A stretch of 64,000 nt of DNA from contig NZ_JRPB02000003.1 in NCBI RefSeq assembly GCF_000765695.2, positions 157,269 through 221,268 of the forward strand. Reading direction: 5' to 3'. The notes beneath the pieces were generated by a model, which saw nothing but the letters and a program-made list of their open reading frames with translations, had not been told where the DNA came from and did no database searches. A program made the translations under genes and the position numbers. The DNA comes from Helicobacter sp. MIT 11-5569. GTDB lineage: Bacteria > Campylobacterota > Campylobacteria > Campylobacterales > Helicobacteraceae. Positions 15,953-24,559 of the stretch are shown one piece after another. Within the stretch, counting starts at the first letter, position 1. Each line of letters starts with the position of its first letter.

Positions 15953-17251
15953 ATGGCTTTAGGGAATTTACGAGAACGCTTAAATGGTTTGAATCTTTCT
16001 CCTGCTTTTGGTTTGGTTGTTAAAGTCGAACAGGGATTCTTATCTGCAAATGGGCTATCTCCGCGTATTGGTGATATTGTAAAAATTATTAGCGAAACAC
16101 ACCAAAGTATGGGAATGGTAACAGCTTTAGAAAAAGAAAGTTTTAGAGTTACTCCTTTTTCATTTGTAGAAGGGACAAAAGTTGGCGATAAAGTGTATTT
16201 AAATACGCGTGGGTTGCAAATACCAGTGGGACCAGAAGTTTTAGGGCGCGTAATCAATCCTTTAGGAGAACCAATTGATGGCAAAGGCGCAATTAGAGCT
16301 GAAGGAGCAATGCCTATTATTCGTCCTCCTATTGAAGCAATGAAACGTGGAATGATTAATGAAGTTTTTAGTGTTGGGGTAAAAAGTATTGATGGTTTGC
16401 TAACTTGTGGTAAAGGACAGAAGCTTGGAATCTTCGCAGGAAGTGGGGTAGGGAAATCTACTTTAATGGGTATGATTGTGCATGGTGCAACTGCGAAAAT
16501 CAAGGTTATTGCACTTATTGGTGAGCGTGGGCGTGAAGTTCCAGAATTTGTAGAGAAAAATCTAGGAGGGGATTTAACAAACACAGTGTTGATTGTCGCG
16601 ACAAGTGATGATTCTCCTCTTATGCGTAAATATGGAGCATTTGCTGCAATGAGTGTGGCAGAATATTTTAAAGCAATGGGTGAAGATGTGCTTTTTATGA
16701 TGGATTCTGTAACGCGTTTTGCAATGGCACAAAGAGAGATTGGGCTTGCGCTTGGTGAGCCACCAACAAGCAAAGGTTATCCCCCATCAGTTTTAACGCT
16801 TTTGCCACAACTCATGGAGCGCGCAGGAAAAGAAGAAGGGCAAGGTTCTATCACGGCGTATTTTACCGTTTTGGTTGAAGGTGATGATATGAGCGACCCT
16901 ATTGCCGACCAAAGCCGAAGTATTTTAGATGGGCATATTGTGCTTGATAGGTCTTTGACAGATTTTGGAATCTATCCTCCTATTAATGTCTTAAATTCTG
17001 CTTCAAGGTTAATGGGAGATGTCGCAAATAAGGAGCATATTGAAGCAGCTAGAAAATTTCGCCGCTTATATGCAATGTTAAAAGAAAATGAAGTGCTAAT
17101 AAGAATCGGAGCGTATCAAGCAGGGAGTGATAAAGATTTAGATGAAGCGATTGCCAAAAAAGAAGCAATGGAAGAGTATCTAAAGCAAGATTGCAATGCC
17201 TCAATAACCTATGAAGAGAGCGTTCAAAAGCTTATTGCAATTATGAGTTAG
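15953..17251 (+). CDS. fliI: flagellum-specific ATPase FliI
   Basis: FliI is the hexameric ATPase that, with FliH, delivers and unfolds substrates at the flagellar type III export gate. The 432-residue product has the F1-beta-like fold: an N-terminal domain, the Walker A loop AGSGVGKST at 162-170, the catalytic GERGREVPEF, a Walker B region VLFMMDSVTRFA and LTLLPQLMERAG. Other flagellar genes in the window are 3 kb upstream, so it is monocistronic or heads its own unit. The minus-strand reading frame opposite it is a shadow. Confidence 0.95.
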   Translation: MALGNLRERLNGLNLSPAFGLVVKVEQGFLSANGLSPRIGDIVKIISETHQSMGMVTALEKESFRVTPFSFVEGTKVGDKVYLNTRGLQIPVGPEVLGRVINPLGEPIDGKGAIRAEGAMPIIRPPIEAMKRGMINEVFSVGVKSIDGLLTCGKGQKLGIFAGSGVGKSTLMGMIVHGATAKIKVIALIGERGREVPEFVEKNLGGDLTNTVLIVATSDDSPLMRKYGAFAAMSVAEYFKAMGEDVLFMMDSVTRFAMAQREIGLALGEPPTSKGYPPSVLTLLPQLMERAGKEEGQGSITAYFTVLVEGDDMSDPIADQSRSILDGHIVLDRSLTDFGIYPPINVLNSASRLMGDVANKEHIEAARKFRRLYAMLKENEVLIRIGAYQAGSDKDLDEAIAKKEAMEEYLKQDCNASITYEESVQKLIAIMS

Positions 17252-17343
17252 AGAAAAAGTAACATATTTTTTGGATTTTTTATTAAAACTTTTATTTGTA
17301 TTATGTAATTTTAAAAGTTTTTATTTTTTTAAGTAATTGGTTG

Positions 17344-17349
17344 TATAAT
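17344..17349 (+). promoter_or_regulatory. -10 box (TATAAT) of trxA
   Basis: GGTTGTATAATGCG lies about 33 bases before the trxA ATG, with TAAGGAG as SD sequence. Confidence 0.6.
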
Positions 17350-17381
17350 GCGCGAATATATTTAATATCTAAGGAGAAAAT

Positions 17382-17699
17382 ATGGCTGGTTATATTGAAT
17401 TAACAGAGCAAAATTTTGAAGAAACAATCAAAAGTGGTGTAGTAATGGTAGATTTTTGGGCTCCATGGTGCGGTCCTTGTAGAATGATTGCTCCTGTGAT
17501 TGATAAGCTTGCAGAGGATTATGCTGGAAAAGCAAAAATTTGCAAAGTTAATACAGATGAGCAACAAGACCTAGCGTCAAAATTTGGAATCCGCTCTATT
17601 CCTACAATCTATTTCTACAAAAATGGTGAAAAAGTAGATGAAATGATTGGTGCAGCAAACGAGCAAGCATTCAAAGAAAAAATTGATGGCTTATTATAA
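17382..17699 (+). CDS. trxA: thioredoxin
   Basis: Thioredoxin reduces protein disulfides in the cytoplasm (ribonucleotide reductase, peroxiredoxins such as the Tpx at 39857, MsrB at 58649). The 105-residue product has the classic WCGPC at 29-33, the Asp after VMVDFW and the cis-Pro in RSIPTIYFY. It is first in a group with a Trx-like gene and thioredoxin reductase. Confidence 0.97.
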   Translation: MAGYIELTEQNFEETIKSGVVMVDFWAPWCGPCRMIAPVIDKLAEDYAGKAKICKVNTDEQQDLASKFGIRSIPTIYFYKNGEKVDEMIGAANEQAFKEKIDGLL

Positions 17700-17738
17700 T
17701 CTTATAGATTCCGCATTTTTGGAGCTAAAGAGGGTAGC

Positions 17739-18227
17739 GTGAAAAAGTGCTGCCCAAACCTTCCTATTGCATTTATCATTATCTTTATGGTGGGTGCATT
17801 TATTTATTATCAATATTCTTTCACATCAATGATAAAAATTGATTTCACACAAGATTCCTTTTATACAGATACAAATGGTAGTTTAAGTCTCTTCACTCCA
17901 GAATCTAAACACTATAATTTATGTATCTATAATAGTTTTTTAAAGGAACAGGAAGACTTTTTACAAAAAAATCTTAAAAATGAGATTCCACTTTTAGGGA
18001 TTGATTTTTATCAACAAGGACAAAATATTTTTAAGGAAAAAAATTTTAATCTAGTAAGAATTTCAAGCACTTTAATGCTAAAATTAATCCATGGATTTAA
18101 CATAAAAACATTACCACAATGTTTTGTCATCAAACAAGATGATAAGAATCCTATGCAATATACGCATTTAAAAGATTTTGGGTTTTATAAAGTGATGAAT
18201 TTTAAAACAAATAATACTAAGGAGTAA
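17739..18227 (+). CDS. membrane-anchored thioredoxin-fold-like protein without CXXC
   Basis: The 162-residue product starts at a GTG (AGAGGG upstream) with a basic, Cys-containing N-terminus and one membrane helix at about 9-27, so the bulk is probably periplasmic. The rest alternates strands and helices; TLPQCFVI near 115-122 resembles the cis-Pro strand of thioredoxins, but the CXXC is absent. It lies between trxA and trxB, four bases before trxB, where H. pylori (from memory) has the two directly adjacent. Function unknown; a redox role is inferred only from position and fold impression. Confidence 0.6.
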   Translation: MKKCCPNLPIAFIIIFMVGAFIYYQYSFTSMIKIDFTQDSFYTDTNGSLSLFTPESKHYNLCIYNSFLKEQEDFLQKNLKNEIPLLGIDFYQQGQNIFKEKNFNLVRISSTLMLKLIHGFNIKTLPQCFVIKQDDKNPMQYTHLKDFGFYKVMNFKTNNTKE

Positions 18228-18230
18228 TCT

Positions 18231-19169
18231 ATGCTAGAATTAGCAATTATTGGTGGAGGTCCTGCTGGATTAAGCGCAGGATTGTATGCAACAAGAGGTG
18301 GCTTAAAAGATGTTGTCATGTTTGAAAGAGGAATGCCCGGAGGACAAATTACTTCAAGTAGTGAAATGGAAAATTATCCCGGAGTTGCAGAAGTTAAGAG
18401 CGGATTTGATTTTATGACGCCTTGGCAGGAGCAATGTTTTCGCTTTGGGCTAAAGCATGAAATGGCAGAAGTCGTGCGTGTCAAAAAGATTGGCAATCAT
18501 TTTGGAATCGTATTAAGTGATGGCAAGGAAGTCGAAGCAAAATCTGTGATTGTCGCAACAGGAGGAAGCCCAAAGAAATCAGGAGTAAAGGGCGAGGATG
18601 TTTTTTTTGGTAAAGGCGTTAGCTCTTGTGCAACTTGCGATGGATTTTTTTATAAAGGAAAAGAAGTTGCGATTTTAGGCGGTGGAGATACAGCTATTGA
18701 AGAGGCAATTTATCTTGCAAAAATTTGCTCAAAAGTCTATGTTATCCATAGAAGAAATGAGTTTCGCGCTTCTCCTGTTACTGTGGAACGTTCTAAAAAA
18801 GTGCCAAATATTGAGTTTTTGACTCCTTATGGGGTTGATGAGATTTTAGGTGATGATTCTGGAGTTACAGGATTGCAACTTAAAAATTTGGAAAATGGTA
18901 ATGCGAAAACTTTAGATATTGCTTGTTTATTTGTCTTAATTGGTTATAAAGTAAATAATTCTGTATTAATCCAAGAAGATGGTAGCAATATTTGTGCGGT
19001 TAGTGAGTATGGAGAAGCAGTTGTTAATCTAAAAATGGAAACAAATGTTCCCGGTTTATTTGTCGCAGGGGATTTGCGCATAGATGCTTCAAAGCAAGTT
19101 GTGTGTGCAGCAGCAGATGGCGCGACAGCAGCACTTAGTGCAATCGAATTTATTGAACATCATAAGTAA
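18231..19169 (+). CDS. trxB: thioredoxin reductase
   Basis: TrxB is the FAD enzyme that passes electrons from NADPH to thioredoxin. The 312-residue product has the FAD-binding [10 protein letters not shown] at 8-17, the redox-active CATC at Cys133 and Cys136, the NADPH site [10 protein letters not shown] with HRRNEFRA, and the FAD-site VAGDLR near the end. It follows the Trx-like gene at four bases with AAGGAG upstream, in one unit with trxA. Confidence 0.95.
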   Translation: MLELAIIGGGPAGLSAGLYATRGGLKDVVMFERGMPGGQITSSSEMENYPGVAEVKSGFDFMTPWQEQCFRFGLKHEMAEVVRVKKIGNHFGIVLSDGKEVEAKSVIVATGGSPKKSGVKGEDVFFGKGVSSCATCDGFFYKGKEVAILGGGDTAIEEAIYLAKICSKVYVIHRRNEFRASPVTVERSKKVPNIEFLTPYGVDEILGDDSGVTGLQLKNLENGNAKTLDIACLFVLIGYKVNNSVLIQEDGSNICAVSEYGEAVVNLKMETNVPGLFVAGDLRIDASKQVVCAAADGATAALSAIEFIEHHK

Positions 19170-19180
19170 AAAGGATAAAT

Positions 19181-19948
19181 ATGCTTGGTATTGGAGTCTT
19201 TGGCGCAGGTGGTCGTGTAGGACAACTTATTGTAGAATTAGCAAAGAAAAGTGATGCGGTTAGATTAGAATCAGTGTATGTGCGTAAGGATTTGGATTTT
19301 TCTATTGACCCGGGTGTTTTAATCACAAAGGATTTAAAAATTTTTTTAGAAAGCACAGATTTGATTATTGATTTTACAACCGCAGAAGGAACAAGAGCGT
19401 TGCTTGAAGTTGCACTAGAGAATCCTAAACCGATTGTTATTGGAACAACGGGACTTGAAGAGCATCATCAAAATCTTATTAGAGAGGCTTCTAAGAAAAT
19501 GCCAATTTTATATGCAAGCAATATGTCTTTGGGTGTTGCTGTGCTAAATAAGGCAGTTAAACTTGTTGCTAGCACATTGCGTGATTTTGATATTGAAATT
19601 GTTGAAACACACCACCACCATAAAAAGGACTCTCCAAGTGGAACTGCTTTGCATTTAGCGCAAACTTGTGCAAATGCTAGGGGGCTAGATTTGGATTCTG
19701 TGCGCCAAAGTGGTAGAAATGGTAATATTGGAGAGAGAACTAAAGATGAGATTGGTGTAATGTCTTTGCGCGGTGGAGATGTTACTGGAATCCATAATGT
19801 AGGATTCTATGGCAATGGTGAATATTTAGAGCTAATTCACACAGCAACATCTCGTGCGACATTTGCGCAAGGTGCAATCAAAGCGGCACTTTGGCTACAA
19901 AATCAGCCAAATGGTTTATATAGCATTGATGATGCGTTAGGTTTATAA
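19181..19948 (+). CDS. dapB: 4-hydroxy-tetrahydrodipicolinate reductase
   Basis: DapB makes tetrahydrodipicolinate in the lysine and meso-diaminopimelate pathway; dapD, the next enzyme, is at 47958. The 255-residue product has an N-terminal GVFGAGGRVGQ nucleotide motif, VIGTTGL, the catalytic ETHHHHKKDSPSGTA (His pair and Lys) and the C-terminal LIHTATSRATFAQGA. It is eleven bases after trxB and directly abuts purF. Confidence 0.95.
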   Translation: MLGIGVFGAGGRVGQLIVELAKKSDAVRLESVYVRKDLDFSIDPGVLITKDLKIFLESTDLIIDFTTAEGTRALLEVALENPKPIVIGTTGLEEHHQNLIREASKKMPILYASNMSLGVAVLNKAVKLVASTLRDFDIEIVETHHHHKKDSPSGTALHLAQTCANARGLDLDSVRQSGRNGNIGERTKDEIGVMSLRGGDVTGIHNVGFYGNGEYLELIHTATSRATFAQGAIKAALWLQNQPNGLYSIDDALGL

Positions 19949-21343
19949 GTGGAATTTGTTACTCAAAATCAAATAGGAGAAAATAGCAGTTGGAATGAAG
20001 AATGCGCGGTTGTTGGTGTATATAATGCACAAAATGCTGCAAGCTTAGCGTATTACTCTCTCTTTTCTATGCAGCATAGAGGGCAAGAAGCGTCAGGGAT
20101 TGCTACAAGCAATGGTGAAAAAATCACTACAATTAAAAGTCATGGTTTAGTTACAGAAGTCTTTTGTGATGATAAACTCAATAAACTAAAAGGCTTTAGC
20201 GCAGTTGGGCATAATCGCTACTCCACAGCCGGTGGGGATTCTATTTCTGATGCGCAGCCTATTTTTGCACGTTATGATTTAGGAGAGATTGCTATTGCGC
20301 ATAATGGAAACTTGACAAATGCGCGTAAAATTCGCGATGAACTCATTTGTGAGGGTGCGATTTTTCAAAGTTATATGGATACAGAGAATCTTATTCATCT
20401 GATTGCTAGGTCAAAAAAAGAAAGTTTGATTGAGAGGATTAAAGAAGCAGTTAATAAGCTTGAGGGTGCATTTTGTTTTGTGATTTTAAGTCGTAAGAAA
20501 ATGTTTGTAATCCGAGATAGAAATGGATTCCGCCCTTTATCTTTAGGTGAAATAACAAATGCTGATGGCACTAAAGGCTATATTGTCGCTAGTGAAACTT
20601 GTGCTTTTGATTTAGTAGGGGCAAAATATATTCGCGATGTAGAGCCCGGAGAAATGCTGGTATTTTCAGATAAGGGAATCCAATCGCATAGTATTATGCC
20701 TAAAAATCCTTATCCATGCGTCTTTGAATATGTCTATTTTGCGCGTCCAGATAGTCATATTTTTGGGCGTTTGGTGTATGATATTCGCAAAAAAATGGGT
20801 GCGGAACTTGCAAAAGAAAATCCTGTAAATGCGGATTTGGTGATTCCTGTTCCTGATAGTGGTGTTGCAGCGGCACTTGGATATTCTAAAGAGAGTGGAA
20901 TCCCTTTTGAGCTAGGCATTATTCGTAACCACTATGTAGGGCGCACATTTATTGAGCCTACGCAGCAAATTAGAGAACTTAAAGTGCGCTTAAAGCTAAA
21001 TCCTATCCGTGAGCTCATAGAAAATAAGCGTGTAGTTGTAATTGATGATTCTATTGTGCGCGGGACGACAAGCCGACAAATTGTGAAGATTTTGCGTGAT
21101 TGTGGAGCAAAAGAAATCCATATGAAAATCTCTTCTCCACCAACGATTTCTCCATGTTTTTATGGCGTGGATACACCCAATAAAGAAGAGCTAATTAGCG
21201 CAAGAATGCGTGAAGAGGAAGTGTGTAAGTTTATTGGGGCAGATTCTTTAGCATTTTTGTCATTAGAAGGTTTAAAACGTAGCATTGATAAGGAAAATTA
21301 TCAATATTGTCAAGCCTGTTTTGATGGTAAATATATCATCTAA
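19949..21343 (+). CDS. purF: amidophosphoribosyltransferase
   Basis: PurF catalyses the first committed step of de novo purine synthesis, PRPP plus glutamine to phosphoribosylamine. The 464-residue precursor has a short propeptide before the catalytic Cys19 (NEEC-AVVGVY), which is exposed by self-cleavage in this family. The glutaminase motifs HNRYSTAG and AHNGNLTNA and the PRPP loop VVVIDDSIVRGTTS are present, and the two late Cys (near CQACFDG) are typical of Fe-S-containing types. The GTG start follows the dapB stop directly. H. pylori lacks the de novo pathway, so this species is metabolically broader. Confidence 0.93.
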   Translation: MEFVTQNQIGENSSWNEECAVVGVYNAQNAASLAYYSLFSMQHRGQEASGIATSNGEKITTIKSHGLVTEVFCDDKLNKLKGFSAVGHNRYSTAGGDSISDAQPIFARYDLGEIAIAHNGNLTNARKIRDELICEGAIFQSYMDTENLIHLIARSKKESLIERIKEAVNKLEGAFCFVILSRKKMFVIRDRNGFRPLSLGEITNADGTKGYIVASETCAFDLVGAKYIRDVEPGEMLVFSDKGIQSHSIMPKNPYPCVFEYVYFARPDSHIFGRLVYDIRKKMGAELAKENPVNADLVIPVPDSGVAAALGYSKESGIPFELGIIRNHYVGRTFIEPTQQIRELKVRLKLNPIRELIENKRVVVIDDSIVRGTTSRQIVKILRDCGAKEIHMKISSPPTISPCFYGVDTPNKEELISARMREEEVCKFIGADSLAFLSLEGLKRSIDKENYQYCQACFDGKYII

Positions 21344-21352
21344 GGATAAAAT

Positions 21353-22315
21353 GTGAAACAAATGCTAACATTTGGGCGTTACTGCAAGCGCCGTTTTGGT
21401 CAAAGGGTGCGTAAGATTCCTATTGCTTTAGCTGGTTTTACCTGTCCGAATATTGATGGAACTGTTGCGCGCGGTGGTTGTATTTTTTGCAAGAATGAAA
21501 GTTTTTCTCCAACGCTTGAAAAAGAACCAAAAGTGCGTATAACAATGCACCCTAATATGCAAGAAAATCCACTTTTAGAAATGCAGCTTAAGCAATTACA
21601 TCATCAATTTGAGTGGCAAAGTGAGTTTCATTGTAATAAATTTGGTGTAGGAAAATATATGATTTATTTTCAGTCTTTTACAAATACTTACGCTCCTTTT
21701 GATACATTGCAAAAACTTTATACAGAAGCATTAAGTTTGCCAAATGTCATAGGAATGTCCATAGGCACACGCACAGATAGTGTTGATTTGAAATTGCTTG
21801 ATTTTTTAGCAGAGTTATCCCAAAAAAGAGGGCAAGAAATTTGGGTGGAATATGGAATCCAATCTGTTTATGATGAGACTTTGCGCTTTATAAATCGTGG
21901 GCATGGGACAGAAAATATGGAATTTTGTATTAAAGAGAGCAAGAAAAGAGGCTTAAAGACTTGTTCGCATATTATTTATGGATTGCCAAAAGAAACAAAA
22001 GAAATGATGCTCCATAGCTTAAGAACCGTGCTTGAATGGGGTAGTGATGGGATTAAAGTGCATCCTTTGTATATTATTGAAAAAACATTGCTTGCAAATA
22101 TGTATGAAAAGGGAGAATATAAGCCTATTACGCTTAATGATTATATTGATTTAATTGTGGAATCGTTAAGAATAATCCCTCAAAATGTCGTAATACACAG
22201 AGTAAGTGCTGGCGTGCGTAATGATACGCTTTTAGCTCCAAAATGGTGTTTTGATAAAAATATTCAAATGCGTGCGATTCGAGACGCATTAAGAGAAGCA
22301 GGTATTGAGTATTAA
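21353..22315 (+). CDS. radical SAM protein, YhcC/TIGR01212 family
   Basis: The 320-residue product has three Cys spaced for a radical SAM cluster, Cys31, Cys43 and Cys46 (CX11CX2C: CPNIDGTVARGGCIFC), the wide spacing of the YhcC family. YFQSFTNTYAP, VIGMSIGTRTDS, EYGIQS and HIIYGLPKET fit the same family. The reaction is not established. The start is a GTG at 21353 with AAGGA six bases before; the ATG at 21351 overlaps it but runs into TGA at once. Confidence 0.88.
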   Translation: MKQMLTFGRYCKRRFGQRVRKIPIALAGFTCPNIDGTVARGGCIFCKNESFSPTLEKEPKVRITMHPNMQENPLLEMQLKQLHHQFEWQSEFHCNKFGVGKYMIYFQSFTNTYAPFDTLQKLYTEALSLPNVIGMSIGTRTDSVDLKLLDFLAELSQKRGQEIWVEYGIQSVYDETLRFINRGHGTENMEFCIKESKKRGLKTCSHIIYGLPKETKEMMLHSLRTVLEWGSDGIKVHPLYIIEKTLLANMYEKGEYKPITLNDYIDLIVESLRIIPQNVVIHRVSAGVRNDTLLAPKWCFDKNIQMRAIRDALREAGIEY

Positions 22316-22344
22316 AGGAATATTATCAATAAAAAGCAAAAATA

Positions 22345-22360
22345 GGAATAGTTTTTGCTT
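22345..22360 (+). promoter_or_regulatory. sigma-54 (RpoN) promoter of the EF-hand gene
   Basis: GGAA (22345-22348), six bases, TTGCTT (22355-22360): an exact match to the Campylobacter/Helicobacter sigma-54 consensus, with the GG and GC dinucleotides ten bases apart as RpoN requires. Transcription would start near 22370, about 50 bases before the ATG at 22421. In this phylum nearly all RpoN genes belong to the flagellar middle class. Confidence 0.75.
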
Positions 22361-22420
22361 GAAGAATGCCAAAGGAATTGCTTAGATTTAAGGATAAAAA
22401 TTCAAATTTAAGGATAGAAA

Positions 22421-23770
22421 ATGGCATATTGGTATTCTGAACGAACGGGCGTGCAGTCTTATATGCAGGGTGTGAATTATGGCGCATTAATGCAAGATGC
22501 TCTAAACCCAAATAATAGAACTGCTGAAAATGAAAGACTTAGCACAAGCTCTACACAAGATGACTATTTTAAAAAACGACGGCTTATTAAAGAGGCGATT
22601 CAACAACTTCAAAATAATGGCTATGTAGAGCCAAAAATCGCTAAAGAAGTCGATGTAAATGCACTAAAAGAAAGTTTGCAAAAATCAACAGAAGGTGAAG
22701 CTTCGGCACTTAGTATGCTAGGGCAAGGCACAGAATCTAGCGAAGCTAGAAAGCAAAGTCAAATGATTGCACAAGAAGAAATGCTTGCTTCTAGCGTTAA
22801 TATTTCAGATAAAGAACAAACCCCAATCCGCAATCCTTTAGAAGAACGCAAAAAGAAAGAGATAGAGGATAAAAAGAAAGCAAAAGAAAGTATCTCACAA
22901 AGTGTAGAAAATGACACTTTGATAAAAAGAGAAAGCAAAAAAGGTGGAATCTTAGATAAAGCAATTGTCCAAACAAGCTCTAAAGCTCCAAATGGTATTG
23001 CAAAAGAGGTTAAAGATGCGCATAATCCTTTAGAAGTTACAGAAGATACAAAGAATGATAAAACCATAAAACAAGCAGTAGAATTTATTGATGAAGTGAG
23101 TGGAAAAAAAGTGTCAGTGCCATTAAATGATGCAAATGCACAAAAGCTTATTGAACAATTTGGTTCTTTAGAAGAAGCAAGTGATTATGTTAAAGGCTTT
23201 TATTATGACGCGGCTTACAAAATGGGATATTTAAGCGGTGATAGTGATGGCAATGGGCAAATTAGCTTAGAAGAGGGCGTGCATTTAAAAAGTCTTGTAA
23301 GCTTGCTTGATGGAAGTTATTATTCGATTGCAGATAGGATTGGAGGGGATTTAGAATCCCAAAAGAAGTTTTTAGAGCAAGTTGGATTTATCGATAATAT
23401 TGGAGATTTTATTAACCATTCTATCGCACAAGATAGCAATTTTGATGGTGCGATTAGCCTTAATGAAATGATGGGCGATGATGGCAAAGCAGTGCTTTTT
23501 AAGGTTGGTGCTGAAGCAAGCGGAAATGTAGAAATGTTTGTGATTTGGAAGTTTAATTTTGATTTAACACAAGATTCATTGGGGGATACTTTGCTAAATC
23601 TTGGTGCAAAAGATGAAAACAAAGTCGAAGTTGCAGATAAAAAAGATGTTAAAAGTTATGTGGATACAAATTATTTGGAATCCCTAGAAAAGTCTTTGCG
23701 AGAGAATGTGTTAAAAAGTGATATTCTTTTAAAGAATATGATTGAACAAAATATGGTTGAGAGTGTATAG
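22421..23770 (+). CDS. EF-hand calcium-binding protein under sigma-54 control, function unknown
   Basis: The 449-residue product has no signal peptide or membrane helix. Residues 40-215 are low-complexity, charged and probably disordered. A folded C-terminal half contains two complete EF-hand loops, DSDGNGQISLEE at 274-285 and DSNFDGAISLNE at 338-349, each with Asp/Asn at 1, 3 and 5, Gly at 6, Ile at 8 and Glu at 12. Calcium binding is therefore well supported. The exact RpoN promoter upstream suggests a flagellum-associated or flagellum-exported protein; the lack of a Sec signal agrees with that but does not prove it. I do not recognise a named family. A 28-residue gene is coupled to its stop codon. 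Confidence 0.8.
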   Translation: MAYWYSERTGVQSYMQGVNYGALMQDALNPNNRTAENERLSTSSTQDDYFKKRRLIKEAIQQLQNNGYVEPKIAKEVDVNALKESLQKSTEGEASALSMLGQGTESSEARKQSQMIAQEEMLASSVNISDKEQTPIRNPLEERKKKEIEDKKKAKESISQSVENDTLIKRESKKGGILDKAIVQTSSKAPNGIAKEVKDAHNPLEVTEDTKNDKTIKQAVEFIDEVSGKKVSVPLNDANAQKLIEQFGSLEEASDYVKGFYYDAAYKMGYLSGDSDGNGQISLEEGVHLKSLVSLLDGSYYSIADRIGGDLESQKKFLEQVGFIDNIGDFINHSIAQDSNFDGAISLNEMMGDDGKAVLFKVGAEASGNVEMFVIWKFNFDLTQDSLGDTLLNLGAKDENKVEVADKKDVKSYVDTNYLESLEKSLRENVLKSDILLKNMIEQNMVESV

Positions 23771-23856
23771 TGGAGTTAAAATCTCTTTTACTTGAGATTA
23801 TATTTTTTGGCTTGGTGATGCTTGCACTCCTTTGGTATCGAAGGAAGCTCAAATAA
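23770..23856 (+). CDS. 28-residue single-span membrane peptide coupled to the EF-hand gene
   Basis: A GTG shares its G with the TAG of the EF-hand gene (TAGTG) and opens a 28-codon frame to TAA: MELKSLLLEII, then FFGLVMLALLWYRRKLK. It has one hydrophobic helix followed by a basic cluster, the topology of a small inner-membrane protein. There is no independent SD sequence, so translation would depend on termination-reinitiation. Short length keeps confidence low. Confidence 0.4.
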   Translation: MELKSLLLEIIFFGLVMLALLWYRRKLK

Positions 23857-23884
23857 AGAAGCGTTTAATGATTTTAGTTTATAA

Positions 23885-24559
23885 TTGCGTTTATTTATTG
23901 GGGAACTTTTGCAAACACTTCATCAGGCTTTACTTTTAAAAAAGTTATATTTACTACAATCTTGTGGTTTTTCTTATTGTGAGCCACAATTCTTAGCACC
24001 TATACAGCAGCGATTCCAAAGCCAAAATACAAGTGATTTAAAAGCGATGATAGAAGCTTGTAAGCTGTGTGCGCAAAAATCTTCACAGCCAAATTTTGGA
24101 TTATGTCATGCAAATTCTAAGCTAGTTTTTGTTACTCTTTTTCCTTTGTTTAGCGGACAAATGCGTTTTGGTTCTAAAGCGTCTATTATGCTAAAAAATA
24201 TTATTGAAGGTGTGTTTAAACTCTCACTTAAAGAAGTTTCTATTCTCTCACTTTTAAAATGTGAGATTCCAAAGCAAAATGAGCAAGCAAGCATAGAAGC
24301 GTGTATGGGATATTTTTTAAAACAATTAGAGTTTTGTGGAGCAAAAACGCTTGTAATTCTAGGTGCTGAAGTTTATTCTTATCTCACAAAAGATGGAAAT
24401 AGCTATAATAGCGTGCAAGGGAAGTTATTAAAATGGAATCACTATGAGGTATTTCCTACTTTTGCGCTTTCTTTGCTTGTGCGCCAACCGGAACTTAAAA
24501 TTGCTGCACATAAAGAATTTTTAGAATTAAGACAATTATTGGGAGAAAAAAATGCTTAA
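23885..24559 (+). CDS. uracil-DNA glycosylase family 4-like protein with lost catalytic motifs
   Basis: The frame follows the family 4 UDG layout: CKLC (Cys59, Cys62), a later KC (Cys126 in SLLKCEIP) and AC (Cys140), which correspond to the four Fe-S ligands, then LVILGAEVYSYL and PTFALSLLVRQPELK. The catalytic elements are gone: GEAPG is replaced by TLFPLFSG, and the HPS of the second motif reads ALS. It should keep a cluster and perhaps bind DNA or a partner but not excise uracil by the usual route. The start is uncertain: TTG at 23885, or TTG at 23909 behind GGGGAA (216 residues). Overlaps the next gene by eight bases. Confidence 0.7.
   Translation: MRLFIGELLQTLHQALLLKKLYLLQSCGFSYCEPQFLAPIQQRFQSQNTSDLKAMIEACKLCAQKSSQPNFGLCHANSKLVFVTLFPLFSGQMRFGSKASIMLKNIIEGVFKLSLKEVSILSLLKCEIPKQNEQASIEACMGYFLKQLEFCGAKTLVILGAEVYSYLTKDGNSYNSVQGKLLKWNHYEVFPTFALSLLVRQPELKIAAHKEFLELRQLLGEKNA

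Noticed and set aside
15889..16773. 294-codon open frame on the minus strand
   Set aside because: It lies opposite fliI, has a low-complexity Ser/Pro/Ile composition typical of antisense readings, and fliI is certain.
21351..21356. ATG-TGA minimal ORF or a second Sec codon at the start of the radical SAM gene
   Set aside because: The GTG at 21353, one base after the T of this ATG, has better SD spacing and starts the long conserved frame; the ATG-TGA is a by-product.
22371..22385. A second sigma-54-like motif (AAAGGAATTGCTTAG) just downstream of the RpoN site
   Set aside because: GGAA and TTGCTT are fused without the six-base spacer, so it cannot place the GG and GC ten bases apart as RpoN needs.
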